In this document: piece by piece, positions 8,477-16,722 of the stretch | Layout: each line of letters begins with the position of its first letter | How positions within the stretch are numbered: position 1 is the stretch's first letter | Source: Enhygromyxa salina | GTDB taxonomy: Bacteria; Myxococcota_A; Polyangia; Nannocystales; Nannocystaceae | Direction of reading: 5' to 3' | DNA: 61,150 bases | NCBI RefSeq assembly: GCF_002994615.1 | Contig: NZ_PVNK01000292.1 | Span: 1-61,150, forward strand | Translations under genes and position numbers: made by a program | Notes under the pieces: generated by a model | Told to the model about the DNA's origin: nothing | Databases searched by the model: none | The model's input: the letters and a program-made list of their open reading frames with translations, nothing else

Positions 8477-10402
8477 GTGGGGCGCGGGTTTCACGGGCGC
8501 AAGATCACCGCAGCAGCGCATGAGTCGCGCCGCTATGCTGGTCCTGTGGACGAGGCGGGGCGCGAAGTCGGGGTCTGTCTGCTCGACGCAGATGGCTCGG
8601 TGATCGAGCTCGACGCCGACTTTTGCCATCTGGCCGGGCTGGCCCAGCCGGCGGCGATGATCGGACGCCCGCTTCACGCGGCCCTGGCGTGGGCGCCCGC
8701 GCTGCCCGATGAAGGGCCCACGCGCTCGCGTCACGAGGGCAAAGAGTTCGCCGTCGAGCTCGTCTGCCGACGCGCGAGCACGGCACCGATCGCCTACATC
8801 GTCACCGCCCGGCGCGAGCGCAACGAGTCGACCCTCGCGCGCCAGCTTCGAGTCGCCCGCCAGACCCTGGACTCGGTCATCGAGGCCTCCCCCCTGGCGA
8901 TCTTGACCGTCGACCACGACAAGCGCGTGGTCATGTGGAACCGCGCGGCCGAGCGAACCTTCGGCTGGACGCACGAGGAGGTCCTCGGCGAGCCCTACCC
9001 GCTGGTCCCGGCCGACGAGCTGCCCGCGTTCGAGCGCCTCTTCGATCAGGTCGTGCTCCAGGGCGAGGGCTTCACCGGGGTCGAGAGCACGCGCGTGCGC
9101 AAGGACGGCAGCCGGGTCGACCTCCGCATGCACACCGCCCCCTTGCTCGATGCCGAGGGCCGGGTGACCGGTGGCATGGCGCTGCTCGAAGATCTCACCC
9201 ACACCCGCGAGCTCGAGGAGCGGGTCCGCCACAGCCAGAAGATGGAGGCCGTCGGCCGCCTCGCCGGGGGCATCGCGCACGACTTCAACAACCTGCTGAC
9301 GGTCGTCATCGGCATGTGTGATCTGCTCGAGTGCGACGAGGAGCTGTCGCCACAATCTCGCGCGCACGTGAGCGAGATCCTCCACGTCGGCAACTCGGCC
9401 CGTGAGCTCATCGCCCAGCTCATGACCTTCAGCCGCAAGCAAGTCGTGCGCCCGCGAGTCGTCGACCTCAACCATCGGCTCCAGGAGTCGGGCAAGATGC
9501 TGCGTCACCTGCTCGACAAGTCGATCGAGCTCCAGATCGAGGTCGCCAGGGTCCGCTTGCCCGTCAAGCTCGACCCCTCGCAGTTCGACCAGGTCCTGGT
9601 CAACCTCGCCGTCAACGCAGCCGACGCGATGCCCCGCGGCGGACGCCTGTCCTACGCGACCTCAGTTCGGGTGTTGGAGGCAGACGAGGCCGAGCCGCTC
9701 GAGGCCGGCCCCCACGTCTGCCTCACGGTCACCGACACAGGCACAGGCATCCCGGCCGACGTGCTCCCGCACATCTTCGATCCCTTCTTCACGACCAAGG
9801 CGGCGGGGTCCGGCACCGGGCTGGGCCTCGCCAACGTCTACGGCGTGGTCCGACAAAACGGCGGCAACGTCGAGGTCCACAGCGTCGAGGGCGAAGGGAC
9901 CTCGTTTCGCGTGTACCTGCCGCTGGCCAAGGTTCCCGCACAAGCGCGCTCGCGCACGAACAAGCGCACGATCCCGCGTGGGTCCGAGCGGATCTTGATC
10001 GTCGAGGACAACGACTCCGTGCGCGTGACGACGGCCAAGTTGCTCGAGACCCTCGGCTACCAGGTCAACACCGCCTGCGACGGCGCCGACGCCCTCGAGA
10101 TGGTCGCCGCCGGCCTCGAGGTCGATCTGGTCTTGAGCGACCTCGCGATGCCACGGATCGGCGGGGCCGAGCTCGTCAAGCGGCTCCACGAGCGCACGCC
10201 AGAGCTGCCCGTGATCATCATGTCCGGCAACCTCGACGCGGTCGAGCTGCGCGCCGAGGTCGAGCAAGGCCGCGCGCGCTTCCTGCAAAAGCCCGTGTCA
10301 CTCCGGCAGCTCGCCCGCTCGACCCGCGAGGCCCTCGACGCCCGGCCCAAGCACAACCAAGAACAACGCCTCGCCCGAGAGTCGGGCGAGGCGCTCGCGT
10401 GA
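8477..10402 (+). CDS. PAS-domain hybrid sensor histidine kinase with receiver
   Basis: A 641-residue cytosolic hybrid kinase. Order: N-terminal sensory region, PAS domain (about 128-255), HisKA with phospho-acceptor His in GIAHDFNN (about 267), HATPase with GTGIP and GTGLGLAN (about 372-485), and a receiver whose phospho-acceptor Asp is in LSDLAMP (about 554). No transmembrane segment is visible, so an intracellular signal is likely. GTG at 8546 is an alternative start and would remove 23 residues of poor quality. No response regulator gene is adjacent, so the output partner is elsewhere. The 3' end of this gene contains the terminator of the opposite ribosomal operon. Confidence 0.85.
   Translation: MGRGFHGRKITAAAHESRRYAGPVDEAGREVGVCLLDADGSVIELDADFCHLAGLAQPAAMIGRPLHAALAWAPALPDEGPTRSRHEGKEFAVELVCRRASTAPIAYIVTARRERNESTLARQLRVARQTLDSVIEASPLAILTVDHDKRVVMWNRAAERTFGWTHEEVLGEPYPLVPADELPAFERLFDQVVLQGEGFTGVESTRVRKDGSRVDLRMHTAPLLDAEGRVTGGMALLEDLTHTRELEERVRHSQKMEAVGRLAGGIAHDFNNLLTVVIGMCDLLECDEELSPQSRAHVSEILHVGNSARELIAQLMTFSRKQVVRPRVVDLNHRLQESGKMLRHLLDKSIELQIEVARVRLPVKLDPSQFDQVLVNLAVNAADAMPRGGRLSYATSVRVLEADEAEPLEAGPHVCLTVTDTGTGIPADVLPHIFDPFFTTKAAGSGTGLGLANVYGVVRQNGGNVEVHSVEGEGTSFRVYLPLAKVPAQARSRTNKRTIPRGSERILIVEDNDSVRVTTAKLLETLGYQVNTACDGADALEMVAAGLEVDLVLSDLAMPRIGGAELVKRLHERTPELPVIIMSGNLDAVELRAEVEQGRARFLQKPVSLRQLARSTREALDARPKHNQEQRLARESGEALA
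10367..10393 (-). terminator. Terminator of the rpsF-rpsR-rplI operon inside a coding end
   Basis: A perfect 12-base-pair stem (CGCCTCGCCCGA / TCGGGCGAGGCG) with loop GAG. Read on the minus strand it is followed by T-rich TTGTTCTTGG. It lies within the last codons of the histidine kinase gene. A second perfect stem (AGTTCGCCCC / GGGGCGAACT, 10405-10425) lies between the two genes and may assist. Confidence 0.6.
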
Positions 10403-10432
10403 GAAGTTCGCCCCGGGGGCGAACTGAGCGGC

Positions 10433-10891
10433 TCAGCTCTTGACGCCGATGACCTGGACCTTGAGCGAGACCGAGACGTCGGCCGAGAACCGGACCTCGA
10501 CCTCGTGCTCGCCGACGAGCTTGATCGGCTCGGGCAGCTTGATCAGCTTGCGGTCGACCATGACGTTCTGCGCGGCCAGAGCCTCGGCGATGTCCTTGGT
10601 CGTGACCGACCCGTACATCTTGTCCTCGGCGCCAACCTTGCGCGGGATCGAGACCACGGCCTCCTTGAGCTGCGAGGCCTGAGCCTCGTGCTCGGCGCGG
10701 ACCTTGGCCTGGGCGGCCGCGATCTCGCGGCGGTGGTGCTCGAGCTGGGCGAGGTTGGACTTGGTTGCGAGCAACGCGAAGCCACGCGGCAGCAAGTAGT
10801 TGCGACCGTAGCCGGGCTTGACGCGGACGAGCTCCCCGGCGCGGCCGAGGCTCTCGACGTCTTGGGTCAAAATGATCTGGAGCATCGCCAT
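10433..10891 (-). CDS. rplI: Ribosomal protein bL9
   Basis: Large-subunit protein binding 23S rRNA at the base of the L1 stalk. At 152 residues it is full length. The N-terminal signature is VKPGYGRNYLLPRGFA, followed by the long charged connecting helix and the C-terminal domain with GSVTTKDIAEAL. Its ATG overlaps the rpsR stop by one base (TAATG), so translation is coupled. Third gene of the rpsF-rpsR-rplI operon. Confidence 0.97.
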   Translation of the reverse strand: MAMLQIILTQDVESLGRAGELVRVKPGYGRNYLLPRGFALLATKSNLAQLEHHRREIAAAQAKVRAEHEAQASQLKEAVVSIPRKVGAEDKMYGSVTTKDIAEALAAQNVMVDRKLIKLPEPIKLVGEHEVEVRFSADVSVSLKVQVIGVKS

Positions 10892-11136
10892 TACTGCACC
10901 GTGTAGGGGAGCAAGGCGAGCTGACGCGCGCGCTTGATCGCCTTGGTGATCGAGCGCTGCTGCCGCGCGGTGATCCCGGTGATCCGTGCGGGCACGATCT
11001 TGCCGCGGTCGGTCAAGAAGTGCTTGAGCAGCTGCGGGTTTTTGTAGTCGATGACGATGTTGGGATCGGCGAGCGGAGACACGCGCTTGCGCCGGCTCCC
11101 GCGCCGTCCGTCACGATCTTCGTTGTCTTCACCCAT
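10891..11136 (-). CDS. rpsR: Ribosomal protein bS18
   Basis: Small-subunit protein that pairs with bS6 on the 30S platform. At 81 residues it carries the family signature KIVPARITGITARQQRSITK and AIKRARQLALLP. The Arg-rich N terminus is normal. It overlaps rpsF by one base at its start and rplI by one base at its end (TAATG at both junctions), showing tight translational coupling. The usual zinc-binding cysteines are absent, so this is a cysteine-free form. Confidence 0.97.
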   Translation of the reverse strand: MGEDNEDRDGRRGSRRKRVSPLADPNIVIDYKNPQLLKHFLTDRGKIVPARITGITARQQRSITKAIKRARQLALLPYTVQ

Positions 11137-11699
11137 TACGCGTCATCCTTCTTGGTGTCGGCAGCGCCATCAGCGCTGGCCTCTTTGTCGTTGTCGTTGG
11201 CCGCTTCGTTGGCCTTCGCCTCGGCTGCGGCCGCGGCCTCGGCCTCGGCCTGGGCAGCGAACGCGGCTTCTTTTTCGGCGGCGATGTCGAGCGGATCGGG
11301 CGCGACGTCCGAGGCCGCGTCGAGGATCTCGTCGTCGATGTCGCTCGGCCGCGCGTCGGGGTTGACGTCGCCGTCGACGACCACCGTCAGGTAGCGCATG
11401 ACCTCGTCCCAGATCCGCAGGTTGCGCTCGAGCTCCTTGACGATGTCGGAGCCGCCGAGAAAGCGGATGTAGAGGTAGATGCCCTTCTTGTTGGTCTGGA
11501 TCGGGTAGGCCAGAGTCCGCAGACCCCAGTTGTCGATCTTCTGCATCCGACCGCCGGTGCGCTCGTAGATGGCCTGAAGTCGGCTGACGAGATCCGCGAT
11601 CCCATCCTTGCTGGTGTTGGGCCGGAGGATCATCGTGATCTCGAACTCGCGCTGCGTGTTTCGCAGCGCGGAGTAAGACCGCACTGTTGCTTCTGTCAT
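11136..11699 (-). CDS. rpsF: Ribosomal protein bS6 with long acidic/alanine tail
   Basis: The N-terminal 105 residues are a standard bS6 (REFEITMILRPN; NWGLRTLAYPIQTNKKGIYLY). The chosen ATG at 11699 follows a GAGGAGAC ribosome site; the longer open frame to 12467 runs antisense-like through the hydrolase gene and is not coding. The protein is 187 residues because of an approximately 75-residue C-terminal tail of Ala, Glu and Asp (AEAEAAAAAEAKANEAANDND), longer than the roughly 95-135 residues usual for the family. First gene of the rpsF-rpsR-rplI operon. Confidence 0.93.
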   Translation of the reverse strand: MTEATVRSYSALRNTQREFEITMILRPNTSKDGIADLVSRLQAIYERTGGRMQKIDNWGLRTLAYPIQTNKKGIYLYIRFLGGSDIVKELERNLRIWDEVMRYLTVVVDGDVNPDARPSDIDDEILDAASDVAPDPLDIAAEKEAAFAAQAEAEAAAAAEAKANEAANDNDKEASADGAADTKKDDA

Positions 11700-11773
11700 G
11701 TGTCTCCTCGTGGACGTGAGGCCCCGCGGCCCATCCGCGGAGCAAGGAGCCCGGGCTCTGCCGGGGGCCGGCA

Positions 11774-11802
11774 GATCTACGTCAAGCCGCGCGGCCTGAC
11801 AA
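11774..11802 (-). promoter_or_regulatory. Promoter of the rpsF operon
   Basis: On the minus strand TTGTCA (11802-11797), 17 bases, then TAGATC (11779-11774). The resulting leader of about 65 nt contains a CCGCGG-ATGGG-CCGCGG hairpin, placed where the bS6:bS18 autoregulatory site is known in other bacteria. Promoter by inspection only. Confidence 0.5.
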
Positions 11803-11842
11803 GGGCCACGCCTCGGCGCCAAGCGTGGACGATCGGTGTGAG

Positions 11843-12751
11843 TCAGGTCCCAGGCTGAAGGAATCCGGCCACGGCGTCGAGATGGTCGAGCTCGCTCAGG
11901 TGGCCGTCGTTGTGCCCGCCCCCGAGCTCGACGAACTCGACCCTGAGCGCCGAGCCTGCCGCGGCAGCCTCGCGCAGCGCCTGGCCGTGCTCCGCGGGGA
12001 TCAGGTCGTCGTCGGGTGAGTGGGCCAGGAGCACGGGCGCGGTGACCTCGCCGATCCGCTCGCGCGAGGGGTAGTCGAGCTTGCGCCCGAACCACCCGAC
12101 GGGCAGCCACGGGTAGAGCTCGCGGCCGATGTCGAGCGTCGAGGTGAAGCTCGACTCGACGACCAGGGCCGCGGGCGGCATCCCGGCCTCGGTGACCCGG
12201 GCGGCTTGATCGATCGCCACGGCGCCGCCGAGCGAGCGGCCCCACATCACGATCTCGCTCGGCTCGTAGCCGCGCTCGTCGACGAGGTAGCGCCAGGCCG
12301 CGAGCACGTCGAGGCGGGTTCCTGCCACGGTCGGCCGACCGCTGCTGTGGCCGTAGCCACGGTAGTCGAAGATCAACACGGACAGGCCGAGCGCGCGCAG
12401 GCCCGTCAGCACGCCCATGCGCCCGCCGATGTTGCCGCCGTTGCCGTGGCAGTAGAGCACGACCCACGGCAGCTGCTCGAGCGCCCCGCCGGGGGCCGCG
12501 GGCAGGTACCAGGCGCTGAGCGTCTCGCCGTCCTCGGTCGTGATCTCGACGCTCTCGTAGTCCCAGCCGATGTCGTCGGGCGTGTTGGCGAGGTGCGGGC
12601 TCGGGTAAAACAGCAGCGACTCGGGTCGGGCGAGCAGGAGGCCGACGAGGCCGACGAGCAGGCCGACGGTCGCGAGCAGGGTCCAGCGCAAGACGCTGCG
12701 CAACAGGCTCTTTTGTGGCGCGTTGCTCCGGTCGTGGTCCTCGGTCGTCAC
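11843..12751 (-). CDS. Alpha/beta hydrolase, membrane-anchored
   Basis: A serine hydrolase of the alpha/beta fold. The nucleophile is in GRSLGG, the acid in LLAHSPDDDLIP and the histidine in GGGHNDGH. An N-terminal transmembrane segment (LLATVGLLVGLVGLLLA) precedes the LLFYPSP motif typical of the YfhR/BEM46-like group. The GTG at 12751 (302 residues) is preferred over the frame start at 12847, because the latter would overlap the divergent gene at 12817. Substrate unknown; an esterase or thioesterase is likely. It lies upstream of rpsF on the same strand but has its own gap of 143 bases. Confidence 0.8.
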   Translation of the reverse strand: MTTEDHDRSNAPQKSLLRSVLRWTLLATVGLLVGLVGLLLARPESLLFYPSPHLANTPDDIGWDYESVEITTEDGETLSAWYLPAAPGGALEQLPWVVLYCHGNGGNIGGRMGVLTGLRALGLSVLIFDYRGYGHSSGRPTVAGTRLDVLAAWRYLVDERGYEPSEIVMWGRSLGGAVAIDQAARVTEAGMPPAALVVESSFTSTLDIGRELYPWLPVGWFGRKLDYPSRERIGEVTAPVLLAHSPDDDLIPAEHGQALREAAAAGSALRVEFVELGGGHNDGHLSELDHLDAVAGFLQPGT

Positions 12752-12816
12752 GGAGCCAAAGCTACCAGCCCGCGGCGAGCCCAGCGGCGTGCCCGAAGAG
12801 CGTGTAGATTCGAGGC

Positions 12817-14664
12817 GTGACCGCTGGTCCGAGGCTCTCGCTGCCACTCGCGCTGTTCGCGGTCGCAGCCTGCCGCGGACCGCTGCTCAGCTACGACGAC
12901 GAGGCCAGCGACGGCGACAGCCACGCGAGCGGCTCGACCGACGAGACCGGCGAGGACCCGGACCCCTTCGGCTGCGAGCCGTGGCCCGAGCCCCCGCGCG
13001 GGCTCGGGATGGGCACGACCACCGCGCTGAGCTTCACCGACGTCACGACCGAAGTCGGCCTGCTCGACACGGCCTACTACCCGGGCGACTGGCCGCCCGG
13101 CTGCGATCCCGAGGGCTCGGGCACGGTCGGCGTCCCGTGCAAGATGGAGCTCCAAGGCGGCGGCGCGGCGGTCGGCGACTTCGACGAGGACGGCTGGCCC
13201 GACATCTACCTGACGCGCCTCGGCGGCCGCGACCTCCTGTTTCGCAACCTGCTCGGCGAGGGCGGCGGGGCCCCGGCCTTCGAAGAGCTCGGGCTCGAGC
13301 GCGGCCTCGTCGATGAATTCGGCGGCAACGGAGCCGCCTGGGTCGACGTCGACGGCGACGACGACCTCGACCTCTACGTGACCAGCTTCGACGCGCCGGG
13401 CCGATTTTGGTTTTACCGCAACGAGCTGCGCGAGACGGGGGTTGCGAGCTTCGTCGAGGAGGCCGAGGCCCGCGGGCTCGCGCTCGACGACGGGCTCCCC
13501 CACTTTGGCTTCTCGATCGCCGTCGGCGACTACGACCGCGACGGCTGGCTCGATCTGTACACCAGCGAGTGGCGACCGGGCAGCGCCCCGACCCTCGACA
13601 CCAACCACGCCCGGCTGCTCCACAACCTCGGCCCCGAGCAGCCCGGCGCGTTCGAGGACACGACGACGGCCGCGGGCGCCTCGATGCTGATGATCAACCC
13701 CGCGGGCGTCCACGCCTTCGCGCCGAGCTTCGTCGACCTCAACGAGGACGGCTGGCCCGACCTCGCCGTCGTCAGCGACAACGGGACCAGCCGCCTGTTT
13801 TGGAACCTCGGCGACGGCAGCTTCGCCGACGGCACGCCCAAGGCCGGGGTCTCGCTCGAGCGCAACGGGATGGGCTCGGCCTTCGGCGACTTCGACGGCG
13901 ACGGGCACCTCGACTGGTACGTCAGCGCGATCTTCTCGCCCGACGACGAGCTCGAGTGCGGCAACCCGGTCTGCGGCAAGGGCGGCAACCGCCTCTATCG
14001 CAGCGAGGGCCCGGGCTGCTTCGAGGAGCTCGGCGCCGCGCGCCAGCTCGAGGTCGGCGGCTGGGGCTGGGGCGTGGCGATGTGGGATCCCGACAACGAC
14101 GGCGACCTCGACATCGTCGAGACCAACGGCTTTCAGGTCCCCCACGGCCCCCCGGGCCTGTTCTTCGTCAACAACCCGCTCCGGTTCTGGCGCAACGGCT
14201 CCGAGCTCCTCGGCGAGTCGGACTTCGCCGAGCGCTCGGCCGCGGTCGGGCTGCTCGACAGCGGCCAGGGCCGCGGACTCGTGACCCTCGACTACGACCG
14301 CGACGGCGACGAAGACCTGCTCGTCGTCGACAACAGCGGGATGTTCGGGACCGGGACCAAGCTGTGGCGCAACGAGTCCGGCGACGACAACGCCTGGCTC
14401 GACGTCGAGCTCGACGGGCGCGCGGGCAACCGCCACGGGGTCGGCGCGAGGATCGAGCTGACCCGCGAACCCGGCGGGCCCACGCAGGTCCGGGTGATCG
14501 GGGTCGGCAGCCACTTTCTCGGCCACGGGGAGTACCGGGCCCACTTCGGGCTCGGGCCCAGCGAGGCCCCGGTCGCGCAGCTGCGCGTGATCTGGCCGAG
14601 CGGCCAGGTCAGCGTGCTCAGCGACCTCGACCCGCGTCAGGTCATCGAGCTGGAAGCTCGATGA
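12817..14664 (+). CDS. FG-GAP/VCBS repeat lipoprotein with ASPIC/UnbV domain
   Basis: A 615-residue secreted protein. The lipobox is in LFAVAAC (Cys 19), followed by a Ser/Asp/Thr-rich spacer. Repeats of the type GDFDEDGWPDIYL, VDVDGDDDLDLYV, GDYDRDGWLDLYT and GDFDGDGHLDWYV (from about residue 110 to 500) are calcium-binding FG-GAP/VCBS blades forming an integrin-like propeller. The C terminus (about 530-615, GVGARIELTREPG to VIWPSGQ) is the ASPIC/UnbV domain, so this is a CRTAC1-like protein. Function at the cell surface is unknown; adhesion or polymer binding is plausible. GTG start. Confidence 0.85.
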   Translation: MTAGPRLSLPLALFAVAACRGPLLSYDDEASDGDSHASGSTDETGEDPDPFGCEPWPEPPRGLGMGTTTALSFTDVTTEVGLLDTAYYPGDWPPGCDPEGSGTVGVPCKMELQGGGAAVGDFDEDGWPDIYLTRLGGRDLLFRNLLGEGGGAPAFEELGLERGLVDEFGGNGAAWVDVDGDDDLDLYVTSFDAPGRFWFYRNELRETGVASFVEEAEARGLALDDGLPHFGFSIAVGDYDRDGWLDLYTSEWRPGSAPTLDTNHARLLHNLGPEQPGAFEDTTTAAGASMLMINPAGVHAFAPSFVDLNEDGWPDLAVVSDNGTSRLFWNLGDGSFADGTPKAGVSLERNGMGSAFGDFDGDGHLDWYVSAIFSPDDELECGNPVCGKGGNRLYRSEGPGCFEELGAARQLEVGGWGWGVAMWDPDNDGDLDIVETNGFQVPHGPPGLFFVNNPLRFWRNGSELLGESDFAERSAAVGLLDSGQGRGLVTLDYDRDGDEDLLVVDNSGMFGTGTKLWRNESGDDNAWLDVELDGRAGNRHGVGARIELTREPGGPTQVRVIGVGSHFLGHGEYRAHFGLGPSEAPVAQLRVIWPSGQVSVLSDLDPRQVIELEAR

Positions 14665-14727
14665 TGACCCCGCAGCCGCCCGCCATGAGCGGGCGCGGGC
14701 GCGCCGAGTTTGACCTCGAGGTCGAGC

Positions 14728-15630
14728 TCACCGGTCTCGAGCGGCCGCGGCTGCTCGGCTGAGCTCGGCCTCGATGCCCCCGCGCACGCGCAGGGCCTCG
14801 ACGGTCTCGCCGACGTCGTGAACCCGGACCGCCGCTGCGCCTCGGGTCGCGGCCACCACCGCCGCGACCACGCTCGCGAGCATCCGCTCCTCGACCGGCT
14901 TGCCGCCGGTCAGCGCGGCCAGGAAGCGCTTGCGGCTCGCGCCGATCAACACCGGGCAGCCGGTCCGCGCGCGCAGGAAGTCGCCGGCCCCGACCAGCGC
15001 GGCCGACTGCGCCCGGGTCTTGCCGAAGCCGACGCCGGGGTCGACCACGATTCGCTCGCGCGCAACCCCAGCGGCCTCGGCCCGCGCGACCGAGCGCCCG
15101 AGCTCGTCGGCGACCTCGCCGAGCAGATCGTCAAAGCGCGGCTCGGCCTGCATCGTGGCTGGCTCGCCGCGCAGGTGCCCGATGACCAGACCCGCGCCGG
15201 CCTCGGCCACGACCCGCGCCATCTGAGGGTCCGCGAGCCCGCTGACGTCGTTGACGATCGCGGCCCCGGCCGCCAACGCAGCCTCCGCGACGCGCGCGTG
15301 ACGGGTGTCGACGCTGATCGGCGCCGCCGCCAGCTCGGGATCGGCCCGCAGGCCGGTGATGATCGGCAAGATGCGCTCGAGCTCGGTGGCTTCGTCGACG
15401 GGTGTGGCACCCGGACGCGTGGACTCGCCGCCGACATCGAGGATGTCCGCGCCCAGCTCGACCCAGCGCCGACACTCCCCCATGACAACCGATACGTCAG
15501 GCTGCTGCGCGGGCGAGACGATCCACCGTCCCTTGTCGTAGAAGCTGTCGGGCGTCGCATTGACGACTGCCATCACGAGGCAGTGGTCCAGGCTCAGCGC
15601 TCCGCGGGCGTGCTGCCAGGTCTCGGTCAC
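14728..15630 (-). CDS. folP: Dihydropteroate synthase FolP
   Basis: Condenses p-aminobenzoate with hydroxymethyl-dihydropterin pyrophosphate in folate synthesis. Signatures: MAVVNATPDSFYDKG (pterin-binding loop), GADILDVGGESTRPGA, SVDTRHARVAEAAL, and the C-terminal LIGASRKRFLAAL and VHDV. The GTG at 15630 gives 300 residues; the longer frame to 15897 would overlap the gene at 15758 on the other strand and is rejected. No other folate genes are adjacent. It ends 63 bases from the FG-GAP gene, convergently. Confidence 0.93.
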   Translation of the reverse strand: MTETWQHARGALSLDHCLVMAVVNATPDSFYDKGRWIVSPAQQPDVSVVMGECRRWVELGADILDVGGESTRPGATPVDEATELERILPIITGLRADPELAAAPISVDTRHARVAEAALAAGAAIVNDVSGLADPQMARVVAEAGAGLVIGHLRGEPATMQAEPRFDDLLGEVADELGRSVARAEAAGVARERIVVDPGVGFGKTRAQSAALVGAGDFLRARTGCPVLIGASRKRFLAALTGGKPVEERMLASVVAAVVAATRGAAAVRVHDVGETVEALRVRGGIEAELSRAAAAARDR

Positions 15631-15757
15631 CCGGACAAGGTAGCAAGGACGCGGCGCGAGGGCGATACCGCCCCAGGCCTGAAACGATGAGCCGTTGACC
15701 CCGGCGACCGAAGCCACTGATAATGCGTAGTAGCGAGTCGATCGGAGACTTTCGGAA

Positions 15758-16042
15758 ATGCCACAGTACATGACAATCCATCGCGCGCCCGGGCTCCTTC
15801 GCGAGCAGTGGGCCGAGAACGCCCCCAGCGTCCACGCCGGCGAGCACGCCCGCTTCGTCCAGGCCCACGTCAACCTCGGAGCGGGCTTCATCTTCACGAT
15901 CTACGAGGCCCCGAGCCAGGACAAGCTGATCGAGCAATTCGAGGAGCTAGGGCTGCCCTACGAGGAGATCCACGAGGTTCAGTTCAGCCAGTCCTTCGCC
16001 GAGATGGAGCAGATGCTCAAACAGATGGGGCAGCTGTCTTGA
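15758..16042 (+). CDS. Small DUF4242-like protein
   Basis: A 94-residue protein, MPQYMTIHRAPGLLREQW at its start, predicted ferredoxin-like alpha-beta fold. Its pattern (short beta strand, helix, FIFTIYEAPSQDKLIEQF, then LGLPYEEIHEV) resembles DUF4242/SCO4226-like proteins, some of which bind nickel. The resemblance is moderate. Its stop overlaps the start of the next gene (TTGA), so it opens a three-gene operon with two cupin proteins. It shares no recognised catalytic residues. Confidence 0.7.
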   Translation: MPQYMTIHRAPGLLREQWAENAPSVHAGEHARFVQAHVNLGAGFIFTIYEAPSQDKLIEQFEELGLPYEEIHEVQFSQSFAEMEQMLKQMGQLS

Positions 16043-16719
16043 CCGCCGAAGCGCAGCTCACCATCCCTCCGCCGCGCGCCGACCGGCCGCCGCTGAAGAC
16101 CAACCTGCTCCACACCATGCAGCAGGCAAATACAGCCCTGGCGCCGCTCTTTCCCTACCTCCACCCAGGCGCGATCGTAGCAACGGGGGCCTTGTTCATT
16201 GGTGACACCGACAAAGACTACGGCCAATTCTATCACCACAACACCGTCGACGAGGTCATCATCGCCTTCGTCGCCCAGGGTGGGAACCTCAAGACCGGTC
16301 AGCTCTACAATGGCGGTCGAGTCCATGGGGTCAATTCTTTCCTCAAAGATCAGACCAGCCCCGGGACCTTCGCGGTGTTCACGATCACCCAGCGCCAACT
16401 CGACGAGGGCGAGCAGAGCGAGGCCATCTCGCTCTTGTGCACGAAGTGCCGCAAGCAGCTGCTCAAAGAGACCTACGACAGCACCTCGGTGCCCGACGCC
16501 CACGAGCTCGACCACCCCTTCGTGACCCCGCTGATGTCGGCCGAGGCGTTTCGCGCGTACAACGAGGATCCCGAGCGCCGTCGCTGCCCCGATTGTGGCC
16601 ACGTCAACGAGCCCTTCCCCGTTCACGCCTGGGGCTGGGATCTCTACGCCACCCAGTCCACGACGATGACCGCCGCCAAGCAGATACTGCTCGAGGCCGG
16701 CGGCAAGGAGGCGAGCTGA
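16039..16719 (+). CDS. Cupin protein, 3-hydroxyanthranilate dioxygenase-like, metal site kept
   Basis: A 226-residue protein if the TTG at 16039 is the start, which overlaps the upstream stop as TTGA; an ATG at 16117 is the alternative. The cupin core has YHHNTVDEVIIAF, which keeps the His and Glu expected of a cupin metal site. The C-terminal part has two CxxC pairs (CTKC near residue 134 and CPDC near 182), like the rubredoxin-type site of bacterial 3-hydroxyanthranilate 3,4-dioxygenase. I infer an iron-dependent dioxygenase or a relative; the substrate is not known and no kynurenine-pathway genes are nearby. Co-directional with the next cupin, 3 bases away. Confidence 0.7.
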   Translation: MTAEAQLTIPPPRADRPPLKTNLLHTMQQANTALAPLFPYLHPGAIVATGALFIGDTDKDYGQFYHHNTVDEVIIAFVAQGGNLKTGQLYNGGRVHGVNSFLKDQTSPGTFAVFTITQRQLDEGEQSEAISLLCTKCRKQLLKETYDSTSVPDAHELDHPFVTPLMSAEAFRAYNEDPERRRCPDCGHVNEPFPVHAWGWDLYATQSTTMTAAKQILLEAGGKEAS

Positions 16720-16722
16720 ACG

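Noticed and set aside
14710..15690. Plus-strand frame of 326 codons over folP.
   Set aside because: Antisense to folP with all its signatures.
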